Under the pieces are notes generated by a model. It was given only the letters and a program-made list of their open reading frames with translations. It was not told the DNA's origin and ran no database searches. Position numbers and translations under genes: made by a program. From Thermothelomyces thermophilus ATCC 42464 (taxonomy: Eukaryota > Ascomycota > Sordariomycetes > Sordariales > Chaetomiaceae), in contig NC_016472.1 in assembly GCF_000226095.1 (NCBI RefSeq), positions 5,456,001 to 5,520,000 on the forward strand: a stretch of DNA of 64,000 bases, written 5' to 3'. Shown piece by piece: positions 45,137 through 55,347 of the stretch (its first letter is position 1; each line of letters starts with the position of its first letter).

Positions 45137-46770
45137 TTACCTGCCTGCAGGTTTGATCCTCTTACTCGTTCTCCTCCGCGTTGAGATGCTCACCTCTACA
45201 GCCTGTACATGACCTCCGTTAACCTCGGAAACTTGTACCACGGTGGTCACTTTTCTTTTCCTGCTTCTTCGACCGATTGCGTGCCCGTCCACCACTGCAC
45301 CCGTTTTCTCACGCCCCTCCTCAACCTTGACAATCGCCACCGCGTCTACGGTCATGTCTGCCAGGTCCTCTCCTCCTCTTTCCTCCCCTCCTGCGACCGC
45401 CACCTCTTCCTTCTTCTTAATCTCAAAACCGCCAGTGGCCCCGGCAGCAGCCTGGCCGGCAAAAGATCTCAGGTTCGCCGTGAACAGCACGCTCTGTGCC
45501 CAGCCGGCGTGCGGCCCCCAGACGGCGCGGAAGTGATCGCCGACGGCGTCGTACATGGCCTTGCTGAACGTCTTGCTCTTGCTCAGCTTCTTGCCGAAGC
45601 CGTAATCGCGCTGTGCAATCTGCCATACATGCGTGTCGATCGGTACGGCCTCGCCCCAGCCCAGACCCATCAGGCAGACGCAGTCTGCCACTTTGGGACC
45701 AACGCCCGGCAGGGTGAGGAGGGCTTCGTGGGCTGCGCGGTAGGTTGGCAGCTGAGACGGCGATGACGACGGCCCTTGTGGTGCCGGGGCGCTGCCGCCT
45801 AGGTCTGAGTCCTTGGTCTTGCCGACTGCCGCCGTCGTAGTGTTGATAGCCGTGCCAAGGGCCGGACAGGCGGGGTTTCGAAGCTGCAGCAGCCAGTCTC
45901 TGGGTTTCTCGGAGGCAATGATGCGGGCTGTTTCAGCAATATACTTCGCACGGTAGCCAAAGCCGAGCTGGCGAAGATGGGCTTCCACTTGGCTGCCCGA
46001 TAGGGCTTCCGGGGCCGGGAAGTCATGGAAGGGTTCGCCTTCGACAGTTCCGATGTAGGGGCCGTAGTGAATACAGAGCTTTTGCACCATCTGGCTGATG
46101 CGCGAGATGTTGTTGTTGCTGCTGCAGATGAAGGCCACCAGGGCCTCCCAGGCGTCTTGATTGAGAATGCGAATGCCGGTAAAGGCGGGTGCCCGACGAG
46201 CAAAGTTGGCGTCTGAGGCAGCCCATTGCTGGTAGAGTGAAGATAACGAAAGCGAGAGAGCAAAGTAACTGTGCAAGAGTGACGCCGTGTCATCCTCTTT
46301 GGAATCTTCGCCTGCCGTCCCCATGGTGGACAATGGCGATGGCGATGCCGAAGGAACAGAGGAGGGGGGGGTGAGAAGGCGGTTAGCTGGCTTCGGCCAT
46401 ATTACTCGATAGTGCAGGTGTTCCGAATCCTGCTTGAGCGAGATCAAGCGACCTTGCAGTACGCAGTGCCTGGTGTGGTAATTCAGCGCTAGGGCTCAAA
46501 GTAGGGGGCAATGGGGCCTCGTTCTTACCATTGTTCATTTATTTTGCGCCATCGGAACGACTCTGCGATACCAAGAGCATGTCAATGCGATTTGGCTTTC
46601 CCATTACCGGATTCGCCAGGAAGATTCTAAGGAAGGGGCTAGAGCAGGACATAAACACTCAGTAAAAAAAAAAATGTGTACTACATACGTCCGCAGCGGA
46701 GTGTCGTCTCGATGCACAGCTCAGTGAGACTGAGAGGCAGCTTTCGCCAATCCGTTACTATGGCTCCCAT
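45137..46770 (-). CDS. OGG1: 8-oxoguanine DNA N-glycosylase/AP lyase
   Basis: Exons read on the minus strand are 46770-46689, 46562-46529 and 46469-45137, giving 482 aa. I extended the obvious long ORF upstream by two short exons, because they restore the family start: DWRKLPLSLTELCIETTLRC, then GQSFRWRKINEQW, then HCVLQGRLISLKQDSEHLHY. All phases agree. The helix-hairpin-helix GPD motif is clear: LPGVGPKVADCVCL with the Schiff-base lysine at about K298, and VPIDTHVWQIA with the catalytic aspartate at about D317. NNNISRI and HYG/FGYRAKYI elements are also present. The enzyme removes oxidised guanine opposite C in base excision repair. A low-complexity insert lies at about residues 250-278, and the C-terminal 100 residues are charged and end in basic nuclear-targeting-like clusters (RRSRKRK, RRRTSKRIK). 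Confidence 0.95.
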
Positions 46771-47218
46771 GGAGAGATATGGAAAAGTGCGCAGAGAGAG
46801 AGCGGTCAAGTGAAGTCATAAACGAGTGTAAGGGTGGAAAGGGAAAAAAACCATGTTCAACATAACGAGAGACAATTACTGCCAAAAGCGACTTCTCAGA
46901 GCTCGAGGATACCTGAGAATTGAGAGTAGCGGCAGGAATAGGGTCCAATGGTTTTGAGAGAGGTTCTGTACTCTGTAAGACTGGCAAGCAGCAGAGAGTG
47001 ACTTCCAATTCCAGGCATGAACTGACTACGGCGCTAACCCAAACCGGACTGGCGCAGCCAAGCAACCCGCATTCTCGCCCCAAAAAAAGTTCCAGCCTCG
47101 CGATGAAGTCGAACGCCAAGTTGCTCGCCAATGCCCTTGGTCACGTTCCTGGGACCAGACTCTATCTGCCACTCAAAGTATCGCATCAAATTTGAGCGGC
47201 CACAGAACAGCAGCCACA
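46771..47218. promoter_or_regulatory. Divergent promoter region, OGG1 (-) and U2AF2 (+)
   Basis: 448 bp between the start codons. No TATA element stands out. It is the only upstream DNA available to both genes, so the two promoters must be interleaved or back to back. Confidence 0.55.
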
Positions 47219-49233
47219 ATGAACGGAGACTCTTACTCCTCTAGAGGTGCGCATACAAACCTAACGGCATAATACCCGAATTGATGCTAACTGACGCGAT
47301 ACAGATAGCGGCCGCCACAGCTCATCTCGCGACTATCCAGTCAGTCGGCCCTCATATCCTATCCCCTTGCACCATGCGTTGAAGCTGACGGAGGCATGTA
47401 TATTAGTCTTCCAGGAGAGACCGCGACGACAGGCGCGACCGAGGCGATACCCGAGACCGCGGCGGCGGACGCAGAAGGTCACGTTCCCCCGACTACCGCA
47501 GCGGTCGGTCGCGCCGCGACGACGGCGATATCGACGCCTACTCCTCCAGCCGAAGCCACCGCGACCGGGAGCGCGAGGATCGATATTCTGCACGAGACCG
47601 CCGGGGAGGCGACCGGAGTGACAGGGAGTGGGATCGTGACAGGGGCGACCGCGGGGCCAGGAGCCGGCGCGATGACGACGATAGGCGCGACCGTCGCGCG
47701 GATCGGGATCTGTACGATGACAGGCGAGGAGGAGGTAGTAGGCGTGATCGGGACTACGCGAGGGACCGTGATCGGCGGCGTAGCGTGTCGCCTCCCCCCA
47801 AGCAGCGCGAGCCGACCCCGGACCTCACCGACGTGGTTCCCATCCTCGAACGGAAGCGGCGTTTGACTCAGTGGGATATTAAGCCGCCGGGATATGACAA
47901 TGTCACGGCCGAGCAAGCCAAGCTCTCCGGCATGTTCCCCCTCCCGGGCGCGCCGCGGCAGCAGGCGATGGACCCAACCAAGCTGCAGGCCTTCATGAAC
48001 CACCCCGGCGGTGCCGTCAATAGCGCTGCCCTCAAGCCGACCAATTCCCGCCAGAGCAAACGTCTGATTGTTTCGAACCTTCCCCCGTCAGCCACCGAGG
48101 AGAGCCTCGTCAATTTCTTCAACCTTCAGCTTAACGGCCTGAACGTCATCGAGACGGCAGATCCATGCCTGCAAGCGCACATCGCGCCCGATCGCTCCTT
48201 CGCCATGCTCGAGTTCAGGCATAACACGGATGCAACGGTGGCGCTGGCGCTGGATGGCATCACGATGGAGGCAGAAGACGCCGATGCAGCCAACGGAAAC
48301 GGCGCGGCCACTCAGGGTCTGCATCTCCGCCGGCCCAAGGACTACATCGTGCCCGCGGTTGTCGAGGACCCCAACTACGACCCAGACTCCGACACGCCCT
48401 CGAGCGTGGTGCTCGACAGTCCCAACAAGATCAGCGTGACCAACCTGCCGCTCTATCTGACGGATGACCAGGTCATGGAGTTGTTGGTGAGCTTCGGCAA
48501 GCTCAAGTCGTTCGTCCTGGTCAAGGATAATGGCACGCAGGAGTCACGGGTAGGCTTCTTTTCTTCTGCGTACTCATCTCGCCTTTCATCGGACTAACAG
48601 CTTCAGGGTATCGCGTTCCTCGAGTACGCCGACCCCAGTGCCACCAACGTTGCCGTCCAGGGCCTCAACAACATGATGCTCGGCGAGCGCGCGCTCAAGG
48701 TCCAGAAGGCCAGCATCGGTATCACCCAGGTCTCCGGCGAGATGGGCGTTAACGCCATGTCCATGCTTGCCGGCACCATGTCGGCGGATGCGGGCGGCAG
48801 CCGGGTGCTGCAGTTGCTGAACATGGTGACGCCGGAGGAGCTGATGGATAACGATGATTACGAAGGTTCACCGCACCATAAGTTACCAGACACATCCGTT
48901 CTTGATCTTGCTGACCTGTGTGTTCGTGACAGAAATCCGTGAAGACGTCCAGGAGGAGTGCCAGAAGTTTGGCAAGATCCTTTCCCTCAAGATTCCTCGG
49001 CCAGTCGGCGGTAGCAGGCAGTCTGCAGGCGTCGGGAAGATCTACATCAAGTATGAGACTGCTGAATCCGCGACCAAGGCGCTGCGGGCATTGGCGGGCA
49101 GGAAGTTTGCGGATCGCACCGTCGTCACAACATACTTTCCAGAGGTAACACTGTTATACCCCTCATGTCCGCTTTGACTGATTCTCAAGTGGCTGACTTT
49201 GAGCAGGAGAATTTTGATGTGAATGCTTGGTAG
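47219..49233 (+). CDS. U2AF2: U2 snRNP auxiliary factor large subunit (U2AF65 / S. pombe Prp2)
   Basis: Six exons: 47219-47246, 47305-47339, 47407-48549, 48607-48865, 48933-49144 and 49207-49233; 567 aa with all phases consistent. The first exons encode MNGDSYSSRDSGRHSSSRDY and an Arg/Ser/Asp-rich RS domain to about residue 145. RRLTQWDIKPPGYDNVTAEQ (about 173-192) is the Trp-Pro segment that binds the small U2AF subunit. RRM1 starts near residue 240 (KRLIVSNLPPSATEESLVNF). RRM2 is near 360-438 (KISVTNLPLYLTDDQVMELL, GIAFLEYA). A C-terminal U2AF-homology motif domain has REDVQEECQKFGK and the RKF loop. It ends with the signature ENFDVNAW. The protein binds the polypyrimidine tract and recruits U2 snRNP. 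The 47406 acceptor (TTAG) was chosen over CCAG at 47414 because only it keeps the RS frame open. Confidence 0.95.
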
Positions 49234-50234
49234 TTGCGAGTGAGTGAGCGAAGGGATGTGAAAGACTCGAGGAGATTATGATGGGAGCCACTCTGGCTGG
49301 ATGGTGAAGCGTTGGACCGAGCCATGCTACATCCCCTTGGCTTGGTTCTATGGATGCGGAAAGCTATCAAATCGATATCTGGAGGCGTCGTGGTATGGAG
49401 CAAGGCAACGTGTACAATTAACAATGATGAGCAGCCGGAGTCGGCTTGCGCTGCAACACGGGACACTGGAGGTCATCAGAACTAAGCACTTCGCGGAGAG
49501 ACAGTTCACCGGGAATCGTTGGAGCTGAGCTGGTACTTGTTTATTGTTTGCCATCTAACGATGAAGATCTGTAGCTACTGCGTGCTGCATCGGTAACCTA
49601 CGGAGGGTTGCGAGGCTAATCGACCTATAACCGCGTTAGATGTGCCAACACGTCTGAGTGAAAAAAAAAACACAAGAGGTTGATGCCAAATCAGAAGTCC
49701 AGTTCATTCATTGAACCCGGAAGGGCTCTAACATAAGAGGTACCAGAATAAAGTGAAAGGTTGTTGATCATCAGGGAAGTGGCTTGCGGAAGAAGTCAGG
49801 TGCTGATTGCTTACCTGCTAGACCTTGAACAGTGTCTTGTACATTGAATCGCAATGATCATATACTGGCTTTACGCAAAGAGCCTGCCTGTCTCGGGAAA
49901 ACTCGAGCCAGCGTGCAACAAAGCTCGATGCAGTTCAAGTTCATGAGGTCCCAGGAAGCGCGAGGTTCTGCTTGAAAAAATTCCCACCTTTAACCCAGCA
50001 ACAAAGCCCCACCACAGCGAAATCTTGGCAAGTGGGTGATAGTCACGTCCTTAGTCACGTGAATTTTCTCTTGCAGTGTCCAATCACAGATCGGCCCTAG
50101 CCAATTTCTCCGCCCACAGAATCTCGATCTTCGAAGCAGATTTGGGGAAATTTTGTTCGCACCTCTCCGACCAGCCAGCGACTCACTCGACAAACTAACC
50201 GCCGTCTCCGACACCACAACAACAACCAGTCACC
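49234..50234. promoter_or_regulatory. Intergenic, U2AF2 3' region and RPS13 promoter
   Basis: 1 kb without a gene. The proximal part has a TCACGTGA palindrome (E-box CACGTG at 50056-50061), preceded by a second agtcacgt half-copy at 50041, and a CCAAT box at 50080-50084. The distal part is the U2AF2 terminator region. Confidence 0.5.
50041..50084. promoter_or_regulatory. Candidate upstream activating elements of RPS13 (CACGTG and CCAAT)
   Basis: Two agtcacgt copies, the second extending to the palindrome TCACGTGA, lie about 180 bp before the start codon; a CCAAT box follows. CACGTG is the site of Cbf1-type bHLH factors, which regulate ribosomal protein genes in several yeasts. Occupancy here is inference. 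Confidence 0.5.
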
Positions 50235-51105
50235 ATGGGTCGTCTTCACAGCAAGGGCAAGGGTATCTCTGGCTCCGCCATCCCCTACTCGCGCAACCCG
50301 CCGTCGTGGCTCAAGACCACCCCTGAGCAGGTTGTCGACCAGATCTGCAAGCTGGCCAAGAAGGGCGCGACTCCCTCCCAGATCGGTGTCATTCTCCGTG
50401 ACTCGCACGGTATTGCCCAGGTCAAGGTCGTGACCGGTACGTTTTGCATTGAGTCTTTAGGCCGCATGCGGGAATTGGGAACGGACGGACGGTTGGTGCT
50501 GACGGTGCGACAATAGGTAACAAGATTCTGCGGATCCTGAAGAGCAACGGTATGGACTGAGCGGCCTGTTTTCAACCCCGGGGAAAAAGAGAGAGAACAA
50601 GAGCAAAAAAAACGTGGTCCGCCAACGTTCATGTGCGACGATACCCCGGCTCGAGAGCAGAACAGCCGTACGCTGCGGAGTGCTCGAGCGGGACTGCTGT
50701 TGCGGACACGGGGAAGGATGGGACTCAAGAGATGGATTATGCCTCTGTTTGGTCATCAGGCTGACAGAGAGATTGTGTGAACAGGCCTTGCTCCCGATAT
50801 CCCGGAGGACCTGTACATGCTCATCAAGAAGGTACGAGCTGTCACCGACCACCCGCCCCTCCTACCGGGGAGTGCGGTGTGGGTCTCGCGCCTTTGTCCG
50901 GTACTAAAGTTCATTCGCTGACTTGATTCAGGCTGTCGCTGTCCGCAAGCACCTTGAGCGTAACCGCAAGGACAAGGACTCCAAGTTCCGCCTCATTCTC
51001 ATCGAGTCTCGTATCCACCGTCTGGCCCGCTACTACAAGACCGTCGGTGTCCTCCCCCCCACCTGGAAGTACGAGTCGTCGACGGCCAGCACCCTGGTCG
51101 CCTAA
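50235..51105 (+). CDS. RPS13: 40S ribosomal protein S13 (uS15)
   Basis: Four exons, 50235-50436, 50517-50549, 50785-50831 and 50932-51105, encode exactly 151 aa, the normal eukaryotic S13 length. The start is [20 protein letters not shown] and the remaining sequence follows the family closely: [12 protein letters not shown], the spliced junction [67 protein letters not shown] and a final TASTLVA. It binds 18S rRNA in the small subunit. Three introns in a 151-codon gene fit filamentous fungi. The third exon of only 47 nt and the second of 33 nt are fixed by conservation. Intron 2 (50550-50784) is the longest; I looked for C/D-box snoRNA features and found none convincing. Confidence 0.97.
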
Positions 51106-51565
51106 ACGGGATACTCCCCCATGTCGAGTCGAGAGGAGGGTTCGTGGTGAATCGGAGCAAACGGGCGACCTCATTGTCCGCAGCTTTTGGCCGCTGTGCT
51201 GTCGCCCGCAAATATGGCCCGGGCCATTAGCGTTGGGGAATGACAAGAGAAATGGCATTTCTGTACCACTGCAACGGACGCAGGGTATTTTTGCTGTCCT
51301 CCTGCATCAGAAGCACGAGGCCCGATCGGCGATGACGATAGAGGATACAAATGCAATGCATTACTCCTCCATTCGCCATTGACTCATGCGTGATATGGTA
51401 TCTCATTGTCGTCCCTGAGCTTTTCGCAAGACCTACCACCCTCTTCCCATGTCACGGGACACTTCCCCATCAGTTTGCCAAGTGAACACCTAGAGCTCAT
51501 GATGCCCTTATTCTCCGTCCATCCCGAGGCCCTTCCCCCATTTCTTTAGCTTGCTATGTTGTACC
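51106..51565. other. Convergent intergenic region between RPS13 and the DPY-30 gene
   Basis: About 460 bp where two 3' ends face each other; nothing else recognised. Confidence 0.5.
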
Positions 51566-52430
51566 CTATGTGCTCCCGTCCTTCCCCTCCAACTCTCTGC
51601 TCCGCTGTAGCAAATACTCCCCCAACACCCGCAACGGATCTTTTGGCCTGTGTTGTATCACACAAGTATTAGCACTCGTTCCGGCCATATCTCTCTCCAT
51701 CTCATCATCCCGGTAGACTGAAAGCAGACGCCCAAGATGCACCGGGTGAGGTCGGCAGAATTCTCAAATTCCGTGTGCGCGCGCACGTATGAAACTTACT
51801 GTTCTCGCGCGACAATCTTCATCCCCTCCAGCAGCACCCCTGTGATCTTGCTGTTGATGTACTGACGCACGGGCGCGCCATGAGGCGCGGCTTCGGCCGG
51901 CATGGTGAAGCCCGCCGTGCCTGTCCCGGTAGCGGGGCCTGTTGTGGCGGGGTCCGGATGCTGCGAGGCGGCGCGGGATGTGGATTGTTGTTGTTGCGGC
52001 GGCGGCTGCTGCTGCTGCTGCTGCTGAGCTGGTGCGGGCACCGGTGTCGGAACGCGCGCTGTTGTTGTCGTTGTCGTTGTCGTTGTTGTCGGCGTTGGTG
52101 TTGCCGAGAGCGGTGGTTGTTGCGGTTGTGGTTGTGGTTGAGATGGTTGTGTTGTCTGTGCGACGGCGACGGGTGATAAGAGTTCAAGCTGATTGTCAGA
52201 GACACTTTCTAAAATGTCCAGGAGGGAGAACTTCTTTGTACGGAGAGTGGAGAGTAACTCTGCAAGATCGGGTGAGCAAGCTAGCTCAAAGGGAGACGTA
52301 CAGTTGCTTGCGAAGGGGCATCGGTCATAGAGATGTCGTTGGCTTCGGCGAGCGTGCCATTAACTGCTCCCGGCTGAGCAGCTGAGTTGTCCATGGCCGG
52401 AATTGTCTGCGGAGCTGGCGGTTCTGACAT
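51566..52430 (-). CDS. sdc1: COMPASS subunit Sdc1 (DPY-30 motif protein)
   Basis: Minus-strand exons 52430-52302, 52257-51800 and 51647-51566 give 222 aa. The DPY-30 dimerisation motif spans the last junction: APVRQYINSKITGVLLEGMK then IVAREQ, spliced to PKDPLRVLGEYLLQRSRELE. This two-helix motif binds Ash2/Bre2 in the Set1 H3K4 methyltransferase complex. The N-terminal half is low complexity: Thr-rich (ACA/ACG codons), Gln runs (CAG and CAA) and Pro-rich segments at about residues 75-150. The first intron is very short (44 nt) and its acceptor CAGAG is ambiguous; I chose the frame that keeps exon 2 open and in register with the motif. The last exon is too short to be found by ORF length alone. 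It shares a 268-bp divergent promoter with FAN1. Confidence 0.92.
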
Positions 52431-52698
52431 GTTCAACGGTGTGCAATCCGTATTCAGAGCATGGATTGAATTCACAACACAAATGCAAGTTCAACTTGAA
52501 GTCGAAGTCTCCCTCCCGCTGGGCCCCACTTAGGGACGCCAAATCACGGGATTTCGCGTTGAATATGCCGGGAGGAGGAACGTTGTCACGCTTCCTTCTT
52601 CTCTCGGTTTCTGCCTGGAGAAACAGGGACCCAATTTCCCTCGACGCGTTTGGGCACACCATCATGGTCGGCCGAATCAGTCTTTCCTTGTCCTGGAA
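52431..52698. promoter_or_regulatory. Divergent promoter region, sdc1 (-) and FAN1 (+)
   Basis: 268 bp between start codons, the shortest divergent spacer in the window. Both 5' UTRs must lie within it. Confidence 0.6.
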
Positions 52699-55347
52699 AT
52701 GGATCGCTTCATCCAAAGATCCAAACGCACTCAAAATCTTTCTCCAGCAAACACTGCAATAATCGATTCCAACGGGCGGCAAGCCTCCGAACCGCTGAAG
52801 AAGAAGGCTCGCATTGGCGAGGTCAAGGACAGCGATGCCGAAGACACAGAGCCAACCCCGGACTCAATCACTGAGATTGACGGGGACCTGTTGCTCCTCA
52901 AGGAGTCGTCTGGTTCGGATGAGTCAACGTTAGATCCGGAGCTGAGCGATCACCACGCCTCCGAGCCGAGGCATCAGACAGCCTTCGAGAGTTCCCTTCC
53001 CGCGGTAGCAACCGGCGAGAAAGCTGTCGAAGAGTATGAGGTTTTGTGCGGGTCCCAGATCTCCCAGAACGACGCAGAGGCCGCTTCGGCCAGGATAGGC
53101 ACCAAGCAGTGGGTTCGAGGAAGGAGCTCCATCTATGTCGACGCATTCAATCTAGCCCTGGACACCGTTTTAGAAGACGAGTCTCACCTCTTTGACGCAA
53201 AAGAAAAATCTGTTTTTGAGCACTGGCGGAGCTTGGGCTACGAAGCTCAGTACCTGTGAGACAGCCCGCCCATTCTTGTGAGGGCGCTATCTGACACGCT
53301 CAGGTATGTACGCTTGTTCCTGCGCAAGACTGCCTTATGGCATCGCGTCGAACGCCTGGATTATCACAGTGACATCTCAGACATGTCTTCAGCCATTGGC
53401 CGTCTCCTCGAGTTTCGGTCATTGCCTCGTGATGTCAAGGCTCAATCGGACGGCGACGACGAAGTCTCGCGAGGTTCCCACTTGCACGACACCTACCGCT
53501 TTGCGGATGACTCCGAATCATGCATCAACACCATTGAGGAAGCGGTCTCGCTCTTGACCCTTGACGAGCTCAGAGGGCTCGCCAAGGAGGCCAAAGTCCA
53601 GGGCAAGAACAAGGCCGAGCTTACAAAGGCCTTTTGCCGCATGAGTGCCCGACAAATTGGCCTTGTGGCTGTCGGTGTCCGCCGATCTAGCACGAACGGT
53701 TCGGCAGATTCTGGGGATAGTTTGGGAGGCCAAGACCCGAACCGAAACACTCACTTCTTAAAGAAGATCCTGGCCATAACGGGGCCGATGATCAGGCTGT
53801 CAGAACCAGTCTTCAAGTTGTTTGAGCGGGTCCATTTGGTCTTTTACCGATCAACCGAGTGGACTGAGAAGTCACTAACAACCATTATACTGGCCAAGAT
53901 GGCGAGGAGAAACTACCCAGAATACATTGCGTGTCGATCGGCGAACATCTTCCCATCCCGGCAACATCTTGTGGAGTTTGAGTTCTCCATGAGGAAGGAA
54001 TATGAGGTTGATCAGATCCTCGAGTTCAACGGACCCCCCGGAGAGGAAGGGCTCCGCAAGGTGCTCGAGGTGTTTCAGAGTATTGCGCCTCGCTGGAGAG
54101 AGCTGATTCGGGAAGAGAACGACCGAGAAAACCACGTGTATGAGTTCGGTGAAGGAGGCTACTTGCGCCGGTTCAACGCTGGCCACGCCTTTACTCGGAT
54201 TGCGCACAAGGCGGCCCACGCCCTCGGCCGTCTGCACAGGTACAGGGAAGAACACGAGTTGCTCACCGAGCTTCTCAACCAGCGATTGTTTCACCCCGCT
54301 CGCCGCGGGGCTTGGTACCAACGCAAGGCGCTGCTCGAAGAGCGTTACATGTGGGTAGCGGATGTTGATCCTGTTTCGGCTGACCCCGAGACTCGCAAGA
54401 AACACTGGCAGCGCATCGCTGTGATTACCTGCGAGACGGCTCTTGAAGACCGCGATTGCCATCTCATTTACCACTACGACTTACAGAAGCGTCTGGTCAA
54501 GCTCGAAAAGAAACTGCGCGTTCCTCGCCGCCTGCAGCATGACTTCGGGCATGTCAAGTTGCGCGAACCAGAAGAGCACACCGTGCAAGGTATTCAGATC
54601 GTACGGGAGGAGCCTGATGCCAAGGGAAACACAGGTCGCAGTCTAAACACAAAAACGATATGGCTCGACGAGCTAGGCGACTGCGGCGAGGATGGCCAAC
54701 TTCTACATGTCAGCGTTGAGGAGATGTGCCTCTCGTACTACCGCAGTCAAGGTTGGAAGGGTTATCACAGCGAGGGCGGCATCTTACGAACGATCTTTGC
54801 GTACCTGTTCTTCGACGTCCTCTTCCTTTATGTCCCAAATGTCTTCCAGACGCCGTTCCAGACTTGCCCGCTCGATCTACATACCGACACTTTCTACTCG
54901 GCTCGTGCAAGCCAGATCAACCATCGGCTCGTGGAAATTGCCAACGGAAACGCCGAACGGATACTCCGCGAGGTCCATGAGCGGGAACACGAGCGTCGGA
55001 CCTGCGTCGTGGGGTTGAACTGGGATTTCGATATTGAGAACTTGGCCGAGTTGGTGGCCTGCTTCGATGGTGGCGCGCTTGCTGCCATATGCAAGGTTAT
55101 GGCACAGGAGTACAAGGCTCGTGCGGGAGGCGTGCCAGACCTGATTCTCTGGCGAACAGGCAAAGATGGGCCGCCAGCAGACGGTAACGACAGTGATCAC
55201 CGAAAAGGAGAGGTTATGTTTGCCGAGGTCAAGAGCGCAAATGATCGGCTCAGCGACACTCAACGCCTATGGATCAACGTACTAGCCGGGGCGGGAGTCC
55301 GAGTTGCCTTGTGCCATGCAGTGGCGCGAGAGGTGCGGCCAAGCTGA
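52699..55347 (+). CDS. FAN1: Fanconi-associated nuclease 1 (structure-specific VRR-NUC nuclease)
   Basis: Two exons, 52699-53255 and 53304-55347, joined by a 48-nt intron with a CTGAC branch point, give 866 aa. The N-terminus is disordered with basic nuclear-signal-like residues (LKKKAR). A SAP-type helix pair, TLDELRGLAKEAKVQGKNKA, lies near residues 266-290. A helical TPR-like region with RIAHKAAHALGRLHRYREEH follows. The family block VEEMCLSYYRSQGWKGYHSE is conserved. The C-terminal VRR-NUC domain has GGVPDLILW with D798 and FAEVKSANDRLSDTQRLWI with E827 and K829, the complete PD-(D/E)XK site. FAN1 cuts 5' flaps and helps unhook DNA interstrand crosslinks. I see no UBZ zinc finger at the N-terminus; many fungal orthologues are known to lack it. 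Confidence 0.95.

Noticed and set aside
45209-45766. 185-codon plus-strand ORF over OGG1
   Set aside because: Opposite strand of the OGG1 catalytic exon; no independent support.
50550-50784. Intronic snoRNA in RPS13 intron 2
   Set aside because: A CTGA-like D box is present but no matching C box or terminal stem.
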